A stretch of DNA of 64,000 nt. Origin: Maribellus luteus. GTDB taxonomy: Bacteria; Bacteroidota; Bacteroidia; Bacteroidales; Prolixibacteraceae. Below, in pieces: positions 1-8,697 of this stretch (the first letter of the stretch is position 1; each line of letters opens with the position of its first letter). The position numbers were made by a program, and so were the translations under genes. The notes below the pieces were generated by a model, which saw only the letters and a program-made list of their open reading frames with translations, ran no database searches and had not been told where the DNA came from. Where the stretch lies: assembly GCF_003576475.1 (NCBI RefSeq), contig NZ_QWGR01000003.1, forward strand, positions 434,001 to 498,000. Direction: 5' to 3'.

Positions 1-328
1 AAATAGGCAAAAGATAAGGTGCCAGTGTAGGAATAATACCGATCCGCAACATTCCCGAAACCTGGTTTTTATGGTCTTTTACAATGTTGTTGATTTCGTC
101 GGCCTGTTTCAGCACTACGCGGGCCTGTTCAATAATCCTGACTCCTACATCTGTAGGAATCAACGGTTGCTTACTTCGGTCGAAGATGATGATCTCCATA
201 TCTTCTTCGAGCTTTTTAATTTGCATGGAAAGGGTTGGCTGCGTAATAAAACAGGCTTCGGCTGCTTTGCCAAAATGCCGGTAGGTATCTACTGCAACTA
301 TATATTCCAACTGAGTTAAAGTGATCAT
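1..328 (-). CDS. oxyR: LysR-family regulator, OxyR-type (N-terminal part, cut by window edge)
   Basis: The visible 109 residues begin MITLTQLEYIVAVDTYRHFG and contain the LysR winged helix-turn-helix, with the conserved AACFITQPTLSMQIKKLE recognition helix, followed by a linker helix and the start of the substrate-binding domain. The wording closely resembles OxyR-type peroxide sensors. The redox cysteines would lie beyond the window edge, so they cannot be checked. The nearby ahpC and ahpF genes are the classical OxyR targets and support the call. The start codon is ATG at 328. CbbR/CysB-like or other LysR members remain possible from this fragment alone. Confidence 0.8.
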   Translation of the reverse strand, partial: MITLTQLEYIVAVDTYRHFGKAAEACFITQPTLSMQIKKLEEDMEIIIFDRSKQPLIPTDVGVRIIEQARVVLKQADEINNIVKDHKNQVSGMLRIGIIPTLAPYLLPI

Positions 329-422
329 GGCGCGTTGATTTTTGCTAAAATTAGAAAAAATCTATAATATCAGGGAATACATTGCCCCAAAATGGATATT
401 GTAAAGTAAATGCTAAATCCGC

Positions 423-938
423 TTATTTATAGTGCTGTTGTCGAAGCCATTCAAAAGCCGCTACCGACAGCGCATTCGAAATATTCATCGATTTACAGCC
501 GCCATGCATGGGGATAAATACTTTGCATTCGCTTTTTTCGATGATGTGTGCGGGAATTCCGTGCGACTCACTTCCGCCCAGTAAAATGGTTTTCCCCGGA
601 ATTTGTTGCGTAAAAATATTGGAAGCCCCCTCGCAGGTTTCCAAAACCGTCAGCGAATAATTCTTGAGGTATTCTGTCGTAAATTCTTCTTCGGAAATAA
701 TCTGCCAGGGCATTTGATCGTAGGAAAAACCGGCTGTTCTGCGAATTTTTGATTCACGCTGCTGCTCGTTCCCCTGGATAAACAATACCCTTTCGGCCCC
801 CACGTTGTGCGCCAGCCTGATTATCTTTCCCATGTTGTCGGGGTTTTTTAACTGCCATGCAGCAATGATCAGTTTTCTATCAGAACCATCACTACCAACA
901 GGGTTATTTTTGAAAAAATCTACTGCGTTGGTATTCAT
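423..938 (-). CDS. TrmH/SpoU-family RNA 2'-O-methyltransferase
   Basis: A 171-residue SPOUT-class methyltransferase expected to transfer a methyl group from S-adenosylmethionine to a ribose 2'-OH of tRNA or rRNA in the cytosol. The three SpoU motifs are visible: NPDNMGKIIRLAHNVGAERV near residue 32, LLGGSESHGIP near 120, and the knot-forming IPMHGGCKSMNISNALSVAA near 140. It lacks the N-terminal substrate-binding extension of RlmB-type enzymes, so it is a short TrmH/TrmL-like form. The target nucleotide cannot be told from sequence. It is divergent from the lipoprotein gene that follows, with a 76 bp gap. Confidence 0.85.
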   Translation of the reverse strand: MNTNAVDFFKNNPVGSDGSDRKLIIAAWQLKNPDNMGKIIRLAHNVGAERVLFIQGNEQQRESKIRRTAGFSYDQMPWQIISEEEFTTEYLKNYSLTVLETCEGASNIFTQQIPGKTILLGGSESHGIPAHIIEKSECKVFIPMHGGCKSMNISNALSVAAFEWLRQQHYK

Positions 939-991
939 CTTCCGGTATGCTTAAAAATGTTTTATCATTCGTCGAACTGCGGCTAAAATAC

Positions 992-999
992 TACATTTG
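992..999 (+). promoter_or_regulatory. -7 promoter box for the lipoprotein gene at 1015
   Basis: TACATTTG matches the Bacteroidetes -7 consensus TAnnTTTG exactly. A weak -33 (TTCG) lies at 968-971. It overlaps the most upstream possible TTG start of the gene, so translation must begin further in, at ATG 1006 or 1015. Confidence 0.55.
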
Positions 1000-1014
1000 C
1001 CAAAAATGGTAAGT

Positions 1015-1809
1015 ATGAGACAGGTATTTCAATACATCATCGTTGCATTGTTATTTTTTGTTTCGGCATGTGGCCCGTCGGAGGAAGACCTGGCCCGCGT
1101 AAAAATGGAACAGGCTAAAAATCTGTTGGTTCAGCAGGATACGGCAAAAGCTTTGCAAACCATGGACAGTATCCCGGGTTTGTATCCCAAGGCCATGTAT
1201 TCGATCAATGCCGCGAAAAACCTGGCAAACGAGGTTCGTTTTGAAGTACTGCAAAGAAAAGAGTCGGAACTGGATACCATTAAAGTGCGCATTACCGAAC
1301 TGGAAAAGAATTTTGTAACAGAGAAAACGGAGTTTGACCGCTACACCCAATACATTCACAAACGCCAGACGTTCCAGCGTGCCTGGGATCGTTCATACAT
1401 CCAGGTTCACCTCGACGAACGGGGCGATTTATACCTGAGCAGCAACTACCACGGCGAAAACTGGCTCGACCATACAGGAATAAGGGTTTACGACAGTGGT
1501 GAAGACGCCAAAACAGATACCATCCCGATAGGCAGCCCCGATAACCACCGCAGCGATTTTATGGAAGCCAAGTGGGAAAAAGTTTCTTACCGCAACGGTA
1601 AAGACAACGGCGTGATCGAATTTATCGCCCAGCATGTTGACCGCAACCTGAAAGCTGTTTTCCTGGGAAACGAATACTACTACATTATCCTGGAGAAATA
1701 CGACAAGGAAGCGGTTCGCGATGCACTTGCCCTTTCAAAAGCCATCAAAGCACGCACCCGGCTCGAAGCAGAAATTTCGGCTTTGCATAAAAAGCTGAAT
1801 ATTCAGTAA
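1015..1809 (+). CDS. putative lipoprotein with coiled-coil segment, function unknown
   Basis: A 264-residue protein starting MRQVFQYIIVALLFFVSACG: a short signal peptide ending in a lipobox (SAC, with the lipid-bearing cysteine near residue 19). Residues ~25-115 are rich in Lys/Glu/Gln and look helical, possibly a coiled coil, and a second helical stretch closes the protein. The middle contains a mixed alpha/beta segment with many aromatic residues. No catalytic motif was recognised. The start at 1015 is preferred because the -7 box at 992-999 rules out more upstream starts; ATG 1006 would be almost leaderless. It sits alone between divergent and convergent neighbours. Confidence 0.7.
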   Translation: MRQVFQYIIVALLFFVSACGPSEEDLARVKMEQAKNLLVQQDTAKALQTMDSIPGLYPKAMYSINAAKNLANEVRFEVLQRKESELDTIKVRITELEKNFVTEKTEFDRYTQYIHKRQTFQRAWDRSYIQVHLDERGDLYLSSNYHGENWLDHTGIRVYDSGEDAKTDTIPIGSPDNHRSDFMEAKWEKVSYRNGKDNGVIEFIAQHVDRNLKAVFLGNEYYYIILEKYDKEAVRDALALSKAIKARTRLEAEISALHKKLNIQ

Positions 1810-1870
1810 ATTTCAGCTCAAGTTTCCTTCCGGGAAAAACGAAACAGATAAAGTACCGGCGGCACAACAC

Positions 1871-1903
1871 AAAAAAAGGTGTTTGCTGTACGCAAAACAC
1901 CTT
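1871..1903 (-). terminator. intrinsic terminator of ahpF
   Basis: Inverted repeat AAGGTGTTT (1876-1884) / AAACACCTT (1895-1903), followed on the minus strand by a run of seven T. It lies 25 bp past the ahpF stop codon. Confidence 0.8.
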
Positions 1904-1928
1904 CACCCTTCGCTCTCTGCAGAGAGAA

Positions 1929-3518
1929 TCAGGAATTCAACTCTGCCTCCTCAAGGACCACTCCAAGAAGTTGTCCTTTTATTTTGTCTTCAAAAGCTGA
2001 GAGTGCGGCTTTCGAGCCTTCACCCATCGCAATTATAATCTGTTTAAACGGTACTTCTGTTACATCGCCGGCAGCGTAAACTCCGGGCTGTGTAGTGCGG
2101 CAATGTGCATCGATCACGATTTCACCTGCCCTGTTGCGGTCTACCACATCGGCAAAAACACCGCTGTTGGCCAGCAATCCGATCTGAACAAAAACACCGT
2201 CAACCGTTAATCTTTCTGTCTCTTCTGTTTTTCTGTTTTTGAAATCAAGCCCCGTTACCTTTGTTCCGTCACCAATTACCTCGGTGGTTTGAGCCGAAGT
2301 AATCACTTTCACATTGGGCAGTTCTGCCAGTTTATCCTGAAGCACTTTGTCGCCTTTCAGTTCATCCATAAACTCAAGCACCGTCACTTCTGTAGCGATC
2401 GCAGCAAGGTCAATGGCAGCTTCCAGACCGGAATTACCACCGCCAATCACAGCTACTTTTTTACCCTTGTAAAACGGACCGTCGCAATGCGTACAGAAAG
2501 CCACTCCCGAGCCAATGTACTGACTTTCGCCGGGCACACTCAGTTTCCTCCAGCTGGCACCGGTGGCAATAATCAGTGCCGGAGCACTCAACGTTTCTCC
2601 CAACGAGGTTTTCACCACTTTTATCCCGTCAACCACCTTGGTTTCTTTGATCAAACGGTTTTCCAGAACATCAATCGGATAATCTCCCAAATGTTGCTTC
2701 AGGTTGGCTGTTAATTGGGCACCCGTTGTTTTGGGTACCGAAATCATGTTTTCGATGGCAACCGTTTCGGTAACCTGTCCTCCTACTTTTTCGGCCACAA
2801 TGGCTACCGAAAAACCTTTTCGAGCTGAATAAATAGCTGCTGAAACACCTGCAGGACCACCGCCGGCAACGATGACGTCATAACTTTTTTCAACAATTGA
2901 TTCCGCAACCGGTTCTGTTCCGCTTAATGCTTCTATTTTCCCTAGCAATTCTCCCAGCGACGAACGACCTACGTGCAACGCTTTGCCTTCGGACATAACC
3001 GTGGGCACCGCCTGAATCCCCAGCTTTTCAACTTCCTCTTTGTTGATTCCGCCATCGATGATCTCGTGCGAAATGATCGGATTAAAAATCGAAAGGACAT
3101 TGAGTGCCTGCGCTACTTCGGGACAATTGGTGCAGGTAAGCGAAATGTAACTTTTTACCGTCACCGGATTTTTCAAGGCTTTTATACGGTTGATCATCGT
3201 CGCATCCGGCAGGTTTTTACCAATGCCATCCATGTTTAAAACAGCCAGCAGCAAAGTTGTAAACTCGTGTCCGTTCGGTACTGCCCGGAATACAATCGAA
3301 TTTACCTTCCCGCCGTTTTGAAGGATGGAAAATGAGAGTCCTTCGCTTTCTGAAATCTGAACATTGAGTTTTTCTGAACACGAAGCAACGTCCGTTAAAA
3401 GTTCCACCATTTCGGTGCGCGCCGGATGAGCGGGAGCTGCTTCAATATTAAATGTATAATTGTTTTTCAGACCGGAAAAAATCCCTTTTACCTGGTCTTT
3501 TAAGGCTTGTTCTAACAT
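1929..3518 (-). CDS. ahpF: alkyl hydroperoxide reductase subunit F
   Basis: A 529-residue flavoprotein that passes electrons from NAD(P)H through FAD and two disulfides to AhpC. Residues 1-200 form the tandem thioredoxin-fold N-terminal domain with redox pair CTNC at 129-132. An FAD-binding [10 protein letters not shown] motif is at about residue 219. The thioredoxin-reductase active site CTHC is at 342-345, with an NAD-binding [10 protein letters not shown] just after it. Length and domain order are those of full AhpF. It lies directly downstream of ahpC on the same strand, separated by a terminator-like hairpin, so it is probably expressed with ahpC at a lower level. Confidence 0.95.
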   Translation of the reverse strand: MLEQALKDQVKGIFSGLKNNYTFNIEAAPAHPARTEMVELLTDVASCSEKLNVQISESEGLSFSILQNGGKVNSIVFRAVPNGHEFTTLLLAVLNMDGIGKNLPDATMINRIKALKNPVTVKSYISLTCTNCPEVAQALNVLSIFNPIISHEIIDGGINKEEVEKLGIQAVPTVMSEGKALHVGRSSLGELLGKIEALSGTEPVAESIVEKSYDVIVAGGGPAGVSAAIYSARKGFSVAIVAEKVGGQVTETVAIENMISVPKTTGAQLTANLKQHLGDYPIDVLENRLIKETKVVDGIKVVKTSLGETLSAPALIIATGASWRKLSVPGESQYIGSGVAFCTHCDGPFYKGKKVAVIGGGNSGLEAAIDLAAIATEVTVLEFMDELKGDKVLQDKLAELPNVKVITSAQTTEVIGDGTKVTGLDFKNRKTEETERLTVDGVFVQIGLLANSGVFADVVDRNRAGEIVIDAHCRTTQPGVYAAGDVTEVPFKQIIIAMGEGSKAALSAFEDKIKGQLLGVVLEEAELNS

Positions 3519-3529
3519 GGCGTTTTAAA

Positions 3530-3563
3530 AAAAGGGGAGGAACACATTGAGCTGCCCTCCCCT
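3530..3563 (-). terminator. terminator-like hairpin between ahpC and ahpF
   Basis: GGGGAGG (3534-3540) pairs with CCTCCCC (3556-3562). On the minus strand the hairpin is followed by a run of eight T just before the ahpF start. It should end most ahpC transcripts and allow partial read-through into ahpF. Confidence 0.7.
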
Positions 3564-3585
3564 ATGATAAATTAAAATCTTGTCA

Positions 3586-4149
3586 TTAAATCACTCCAAC
3601 CAGGTCGATGCTTGGTTTCAGAGTTTCGCTTCCTTCGTTCCATTTAGCAGGACAAACTTCCGACGGATTTTCGGCAACAAACTGTAGTGCTTTCAGGCGG
3701 CGCAGCAATTCTTCTGCATTACGGCCAATGTTTCCGGCTACTACTTCGTAAGCTGCAATTTCTCCCTCAGGATTTACGATGAATGTTCCGCGTTCTGCCA
3801 AACCGGCTTCTTCGATCATCACATCAAAACCTCTTGACAAAACACCTGTTGGGTCGGCCAACATCGGGTATTTGATCTTCTTGATGGTGTTGGAAGTATC
3901 GTGCCATGCTTTGTGAACAAAGTGTGTATCGGTTGAAACCGAATAGATTTCGCAATTTCTTGCTTTGAATTCCTCGTACAAATTAGCCAGGTCTTCCAAT
4001 TCAGTAGGGCAGACAAAAGTAAAGTCGGCCGGATAAAAGAAGAAAACAGACCATTTACCCAAAACATCCTCTTTTTTTACTTCTTTGAAGTTTCCGTTTT
4101 CGAAAGCCTGTACTTTAAAATCTACTACTTGTTTTCCAATCTGTGACAT
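3586..4149 (-). CDS. ahpC: alkyl hydroperoxide reductase subunit C (2-Cys peroxiredoxin)
   Basis: A 187-residue typical 2-Cys peroxiredoxin that reduces H2O2, organic peroxides and peroxynitrite in the cytosol and is regenerated by AhpF. The peroxidatic cysteine is C47 in the motif FTFVCPTE; the resolving cysteine is C166 in SEVCPAKW. The start MSQIGKQ at 4149 is the family start; longer reading from a TTG at 4224 would run into the promoter. Upstream lie a clear Bacteroidetes promoter and an OxyR-like half-site, and the oxyR-type gene is nearby. Confidence 0.96.
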   Translation of the reverse strand: MSQIGKQVVDFKVQAFENGNFKEVKKEDVLGKWSVFFFYPADFTFVCPTELEDLANLYEEFKARNCEIYSVSTDTHFVHKAWHDTSNTIKKIKYPMLADPTGVLSRGFDVMIEEAGLAERGTFIVNPEGEIAAYEVVAGNIGRNAEELLRRLKALQFVAENPSEVCPAKWNEGSETLKPSIDLVGVI

Positions 4150-4193
4150 AATTATTCTTTTTAGTGTTGTTTGTTTTTTCTTTAATTCGGGCA

Positions 4194-4225
4194 CAAACAT
4201 AGAAAGCCGTTTGGTACCAATCAAA
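4194..4225 (-). promoter_or_regulatory. ahpC promoter
   Basis: On the minus strand, TTTG (4222-4225), a 20 bp spacer, then TATGTTTG (4194-4201), which is an exact match to the Bacteroidetes TAnnTTTG -7 box. It predicts a start site near 4187 and a leader of about 38 nt. Confidence 0.7.
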
Positions 4226-4234
4226 CAGATAATT

Positions 4235-4272
4235 TCTATTCGGAATAGAGGATATTTATAGAGAGGAACTAT
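4235..4272. promoter_or_regulatory. possible OxyR operator region upstream of ahpC
   Basis: A perfect 15 bp palindrome, TCTATTC-G-GAATAGA (4235-4249), is followed by ATAG-N7-CTAT (4258-4272), the half-site pattern of the classical OxyR operator. Both lie just upstream of the ahpC -33 box. Nothing else is seen up to the mltD stop at 4585 (4273-4584 holds no supported gene). Confidence 0.4.
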
Positions 4273-4584
4273 CGATATCGAAAATCACATCAATTATCGC
4301 AATTTAACCATAAGTGCAATCAACTGATTTCCAATACAGATAAAAGATGACACTTGAACAATTAAGGTTTACCGGAAGTCATCATTTCCGGGAGGAAAAC
4401 AGGTGACTGAGAAAGCTAATTCTCATAAAATAATTTTAACGAAAGGAAATTATGCTTGAAATAAACAACACAAAAAGCGGGTTGATGTCAAAACCAAATC
4501 TAAAATGAAAAAAGGATAAAATACAATCGCCCCGGAATGTTTATTGTACATATTAATCATTCCCAAACGAAGCCTGACTTGAGC

Positions 4585-6207
4585 TTAGCTCTTACGTTTG
4601 ATCTTCAGTTTTTGCCCAACATACAGCCCACGATCGTTGGAAAGCTTGTTTAGCTGCATGATGTCGTCGGCACTGATACCGGCATATTTCTGCGCAATCT
4701 CCCAAAGCGTATCCCCGTTTCTGACTGTGTGGTAAACATAACCCGGATCAAGCGGAGTCTCCGTTTTTTTCTCGGCTACCTGCACACTTTTCCCAACAGA
4801 CTGCTGTTTTTCGGCGAACGACATGGTATTTATTTTGTCGTATTTTTCCTTTTGCCCCTGCGGAACATAAACAGCCAGTTTTTGCCCCACGCGAATCATA
4901 TCGCGGTGAATGTTGTTCCAATACCGCAGATCAGACGATCGCACTTTAAACCACGATGAAATATACCCCACATTGTCTCCCGACTTAACAGTATAAACCA
5001 CTTTGTCTTTCCCTTTTATATCAACCGGGGTAAAATGACTGCCACTGCTGGTGGTAGGATTTACCAAAGTATTGTTCGGAAAATACTTTTCACGATTGTA
5101 GGCAAAAACAGCGGTATCTTTATCGATAAACGCCATCAGTTTATTGTTGGGAAGAATAAGCGGGTACGGTTTATCTTCTTTGGCAGGGATTACATTGCGA
5201 CGGTACATCGGGTTCAAAGCCGCCAACTCTTCTTTATCCATTTCAAGCGAAGCCACTACCTGGTCAAAATGGAGGTAATCGTTCACCATTACGGTATCCA
5301 CCGAAAGCGAAAAGTTGGGATATTGCGGAATCAGGTTATGTTCCTTGTAATATTCAAACGCATAAGTGGCTGCAATAAAAGCCGGTACATAACCTCGCGT
5401 TTCGCGCGGAAGCCGGTAATAAATCTCCCAGTAATCTGTTTTCCCGCCCGAGCGGCGAATTGCCTTGTTTACGTTTCCCGGGCCACAGTTGTACGCTGCA
5501 ATGGCCAGGTACCAGTCGCCATAAATGTCGTACAAGCGTTTCAGATAGCGTGCTGCTGCATCTGTTGCTTTCACCGGGTCGCTTCGCTCGTCCACAAACG
5601 ACGTAACCTCCAGTTTCATACTTTTGGCGGTTCCGTACATAAACTGCCACAAACCAACAGCCCCTGCACGCGACCGTGCTGTTGGATTCAGCGCCGACTC
5701 AATAATAGCCAGGTATTTTAGCTCCAGCGGCATATCGTATTTATCGAGCGTCTCTTCAAACATCGGGAAATAATAGGCAGAAAGGCCCAGCATGACTTCC
5801 ACCAGGCCCCGCTTTCGTTCGGTGTACATCTGGATGTACTTTTTCACCACATCGTTATAGGAAAGATCAATGGCCATTTCCACATCCTGCAGGCGGCGAA
5901 TGTATACTGAATCGGGAATATTGGTCGGAAACTGATCCGTAAAGTGTACTTCCGTACTGTCAAAATGAAAACGCATTCTGAACTCAGCCGAATTTAACAG
6001 GCTGTCCATACGCTCGGAGAAAATCTCATTTAAATCGTCCTCCAGCTTCATCTCTTCCTTTAGCATCGAGTCGGAAGCCATCGAATCAACCAGCGTTGTA
6101 TCAGCCGCCAGGTCAAAATCAACGATCAGCGAGTCGGGTTCCTGCGCGAATGCACCAACAGAAAAATACAGGATAATGATTGCGCTGGTAATAATGTATC
6201 GGAACAT
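4585..6207 (-). CDS. mltD: membrane-bound lytic murein transglycosylase D with two LysM domains
   Basis: A 540-residue secreted enzyme that cleaves the MurNAc-GlcNAc bond of peptidoglycan with 1,6-anhydro product formation. A signal peptide (residues 1-21, ending FAQ) is followed by an acidic, low-complexity stretch, then an SLT domain with catalytic Glu170 in IIESALNP and the motifs AVGLWQFM and AAYNCGPGNVNKAI. Two LysM peptidoglycan-binding repeats close the protein (about 403-450 and 490-538; KSGDNVGYIS and RNGDTLWEIA). The acidic segment after the signal peptide is longer than in enteric MltD. The neighbouring DUF5683 gene begins just upstream. Confidence 0.9.
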   Translation of the reverse strand: MFRYIITSAIIILYFSVGAFAQEPDSLIVDFDLAADTTLVDSMASDSMLKEEMKLEDDLNEIFSERMDSLLNSAEFRMRFHFDSTEVHFTDQFPTNIPDSVYIRRLQDVEMAIDLSYNDVVKKYIQMYTERKRGLVEVMLGLSAYYFPMFEETLDKYDMPLELKYLAIIESALNPTARSRAGAVGLWQFMYGTAKSMKLEVTSFVDERSDPVKATDAAARYLKRLYDIYGDWYLAIAAYNCGPGNVNKAIRRSGGKTDYWEIYYRLPRETRGYVPAFIAATYAFEYYKEHNLIPQYPNFSLSVDTVMVNDYLHFDQVVASLEMDKEELAALNPMYRRNVIPAKEDKPYPLILPNNKLMAFIDKDTAVFAYNREKYFPNNTLVNPTTSSGSHFTPVDIKGKDKVVYTVKSGDNVGYISSWFKVRSSDLRYWNNIHRDMIRVGQKLAVYVPQGQKEKYDKINTMSFAEKQQSVGKSVQVAEKKTETPLDPGYVYHTVRNGDTLWEIAQKYAGISADDIMQLNKLSNDRGLYVGQKLKIKRKS

Positions 6208-6208
6208 G

Positions 6209-6835
6209 CTAGAATGTAAATGATAGGTTTACGCCGTAGAGAGGCACATTGTTAAAAGAACTCATGGTAGGCTGCCAGTTCATGGTCAGGTCTTCACTTA
6301 TATCGAAATCAAAAAAGTGAGCATCTACACTGGCATCGATAATATTCAGTCCGTAAAAGCCAACAAAACTAATGATAAGAAGATCGCGGTTTCGCCGGTA
6401 ATAATCCTGCTGCCGCGTTAGGTTGGTTTTAAAGTTAGCCTTATCCGTTTCACTGTTTTCCAGATCGTAATACTGTGCACCGTTTAAATCGAGGTACGAA
6501 TTTGTATTCGGATCGGTGTCGGTAAAATCGCGGTAAGCCAGTTTCATTACCTTGTAGTTGTCGTTATTCCAGTGAACAAAATAACCGATCGTACCCAAGC
6601 CGGCATACACAAGCGGAATTTTCCAGTATTTTTTATTGTAAGCCTGCCCCAAACCAGGAAGTATGGCAGAGTAAATCGTTGCTTTGGTTGGCGAGTGTTT
6701 TACCTCGGCTTTCTCTTCATCGATGTGCATAACACGGGTAGAGTCGACCTCAAGTTTTTGGGCAGCAGCACCAAAACCAAGGAAAACCAGGGTTACAACA
6801 ACTACTATTTTTGAAATCAGACTACCTGCGTTCAC
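6209..6835 (-). CDS. DUF5683-type secreted/membrane protein
   Basis: About 208 residues if translation starts at the GTG at 6835, which gives a clean signal peptide (NAGSLISKIVVVVTLVFLGF then AAAQ). The mature part has the family hallmark ATIYSAILPGLGQAYNKKYWKIPLVYAG and a second hydrophobic stretch near RDLLIISFVGFYGLNIIDA. These features match the Bacteroidetes DUF5683 family, whose function is unknown. A longer reading from a TTG at 6910 would overlap parB by 17 bp, but a TAnnTTTG box at 6851-6858 lies inside that extension. The gene abuts mltD with one base between them. Confidence 0.75.
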   Translation of the reverse strand: MNAGSLISKIVVVVTLVFLGFGAAAQKLEVDSTRVMHIDEEKAEVKHSPTKATIYSAILPGLGQAYNKKYWKIPLVYAGLGTIGYFVHWNNDNYKVMKLAYRDFTDTDPNTNSYLDLNGAQYYDLENSETDKANFKTNLTRQQDYYRRNRDLLIISFVGFYGLNIIDASVDAHFFDFDISEDLTMNWQPTMSSFNNVPLYGVNLSFTF

Positions 6836-6850
6836 TCGATTAATTTTGCG

Positions 6851-6858
6851 CAAAAATA
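6851..6858 (-). promoter_or_regulatory. -7 promoter box for the DUF5683 gene
   Basis: Minus-strand TATTTTTG matches TAnnTTTG. It lies between the parB stop and the preferred GTG start at 6835, and argues for the shorter protein. Confidence 0.45.
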
Positions 6859-6893
6859 GAAAATACGACAGGTTATGGAAGACTCGTTTTGCT

Positions 6894-7763
6894 TTATTTT
6901 TGATTTTCAATTATTTTAACAATTCTCTCCAGGTCTTTTTCCGACTTAAAAGGAATCGTAATTTTCCCTTTTCCCTTCTCGTCCATCGAAAACCCGACAC
7001 GGGAATTGAAAATACTTGTAAGCTGATGTTTAACCGTTTCGAACGCTTTGGGAAACTTCTCTTTCACCACTTTCGCCGCGTCCTTTTCTCCGCCATTGTT
7101 CAGGTCGCGAACGATTTCTTCGACTTTGCGCACCGAAAAACCATGCTTCACAATCTGTTCAAAAATCATGATCTGAGTATCGGCATCTTCAATGTTGATA
7201 ATGGCGCGGGCGTGTCCCATCGAAATTTCCTTGTCGATCAGGCCTTTTTGAATCACAGCCGGAAGTTTCAGCAAACGCATGTAGTTGGCAATCGTAGAAC
7301 GTTTTTTACCCACTCTCGAGCTAAGCTCTTCCTGCGTGTATCCCAGTTCTTCCATCAAGCGCTGGTAGCTAAGACCAATCTCGATCGCATCCAGGTCTTC
7401 GCGCTGGATATTTTCAACCAGGGCCATTTCGAGCATGCCATCGTCTTTGGCTTTTCGAACGTAAGCCGGGATACTTGTCATGCCGGCCAGTTGCGAGGCC
7501 CTAAAACGGCGCTCTCCGGCAATGATCTGGTATTTGTCTTCTGCAATTTTCCGTAAAGTGATCGGCTGCACCAAGCCAATTTCCTTGATGGAAGTAGCCA
7601 GTTCCTGAAGTGCATCCTCATCGAATTTGGTACGCGGCTGAAAAGGATTTGCTTCAATTTTACTTAAATCAATTTCACTGATACCGGCACCTTTCTGAAT
7701 TTTCTCAGCATCGTCGATCAGTGCTCCAAGCCCTCTTCCCAGTGCGTTCCTTTTAACCATCAT
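6894..7763 (-). CDS. parB: chromosome partitioning protein ParB
   Basis: A 289-residue ParB that loads onto parS sites, spreads as a CTP-dependent clamp and works with ParA to segregate the replicated origin. Visible are the N-terminal LGRGLGALI motif, the CTP-binding box GERRFRAS near residue 83, the ENIQREDLDAIE helix, and the helix-turn-helix (KRSTIANYMRLLKLP). The C-terminal dimerisation segment ends at KSEKDLERIVKIIENQK. It is 9 bp downstream of parA. No parS palindrome was found in this window. Confidence 0.95.
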   Translation of the reverse strand: MMVKRNALGRGLGALIDDAEKIQKGAGISEIDLSKIEANPFQPRTKFDEDALQELATSIKEIGLVQPITLRKIAEDKYQIIAGERRFRASQLAGMTSIPAYVRKAKDDGMLEMALVENIQREDLDAIEIGLSYQRLMEELGYTQEELSSRVGKKRSTIANYMRLLKLPAVIQKGLIDKEISMGHARAIINIEDADTQIMIFEQIVKHGFSVRKVEEIVRDLNNGGEKDAAKVVKEKFPKAFETVKHQLTSIFNSRVGFSMDEKGKGKITIPFKSEKDLERIVKIIENQK

Positions 7764-7772
7764 AACAATATT

Positions 7773-8576
7773 CTAATTTATAACAACATTCTTTTCTTTT
7801 GACATTTGGGTCATCTCGTTTCGCTGAAGTATTTCACGGGCCAGGTTCATATGGTTGATTGCTCCGCGCGAACTGGCATCGTACAATACTACGGGCTTTC
7901 CGTAACTCGGCGCTTCACTCAGCTTTACATTTCGCTGAATAACGGTTTCAAATACCATTTCCTGGAAGTGATGCTTTACTTCTTCGTACACCTGGTTCGA
8001 AAGATTCAGGCGCCCGTCGTACATCGTCAGCAAAAAGCCTTCGATCGACAATTCCGGATTTAAACGGCTCTGAATAATTTTAATGGTATTCAGCAGTTTT
8101 CCCAAACCTTCCAAAGCGAAATACTCACACTGAACCGGGATAATCACAGAATCGGACGCGGTAAGCGCGTTTACGGTAATCAATCCCAAAGACGGAGAAC
8201 AGTCGATAAAAATAAAATCATAGTCCTCTTTTAACTGCTCAATGGCATTTTTCAACACCTTTTCCCGGTTGGGCAAATTCAACATCTCAATTTCAGCTCC
8301 AACCAAATCAATGTGCGAAGGAATAATATCCAGGTTTTCAATCTGAGTTTTCAGAATTACTTTGGAAGCTTCAATTTCATCTACGATACATTCGTAAATG
8401 CTCGACTGTACATTGTTCACGTCCAAACCCAATCCCGAGGTTGCATTCGCCTGCGGATCGGCATCAATCACCAAAACCTTCTGCTCCAACACTGCCAAAC
8501 TAGCCGCCAGATTGATCGTTGTGGTAGTTTTTCCTACCCCTCCTTTTTGGTTTGCCAATGAAATTATTTTTCCCAT
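7773..8576 (-). CDS. parA: chromosome partitioning ATPase ParA (Soj)
   Basis: A 267-residue Walker-type ATPase that partners ParB in chromosome segregation. The deviant Walker A motif KGGVGKTTTT is at residues 10-19, the DADPQANAT motif follows, and the Walker B region is FIFIDCSPSLGL near residue 118. Length is typical of chromosomal ParA, which lacks the N-terminal regulatory domain of plasmid forms. It is the first gene of the parA-parB pair. Confidence 0.95.
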   Translation of the reverse strand: MGKIISLANQKGGVGKTTTTINLAASLAVLEQKVLVIDADPQANATSGLGLDVNNVQSSIYECIVDEIEASKVILKTQIENLDIIPSHIDLVGAEIEMLNLPNREKVLKNAIEQLKEDYDFIFIDCSPSLGLITVNALTASDSVIIPVQCEYFALEGLGKLLNTIKIIQSRLNPELSIEGFLLTMYDGRLNLSNQVYEEVKHHFQEMVFETVIQRNVKLSEAPSYGKPVVLYDASSRGAINHMNLAREILQRNEMTQMSKEKNVVIN

Positions 8577-8697
8577 TTACGCGTCTTTTTCTTTTTTTAG
8601 AGTGATTTCAAAGGTAACAATTTACCCCTAACCTGCTCACATTTTTTATCAACGTGTTATCACTAGGCTATTAACGATTGGGGACTAAAATCGTGTA

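Noticed and set aside
4347-4406. 19-codon frame upstream of ahpC
   Set aside because: Too short, no conserved context, no promoter or terminator.
6894-8697. parS site near parAB
   Set aside because: No TGTTTCACGTGAAACA-like palindrome was found around the par genes or elsewhere in the window by eye.
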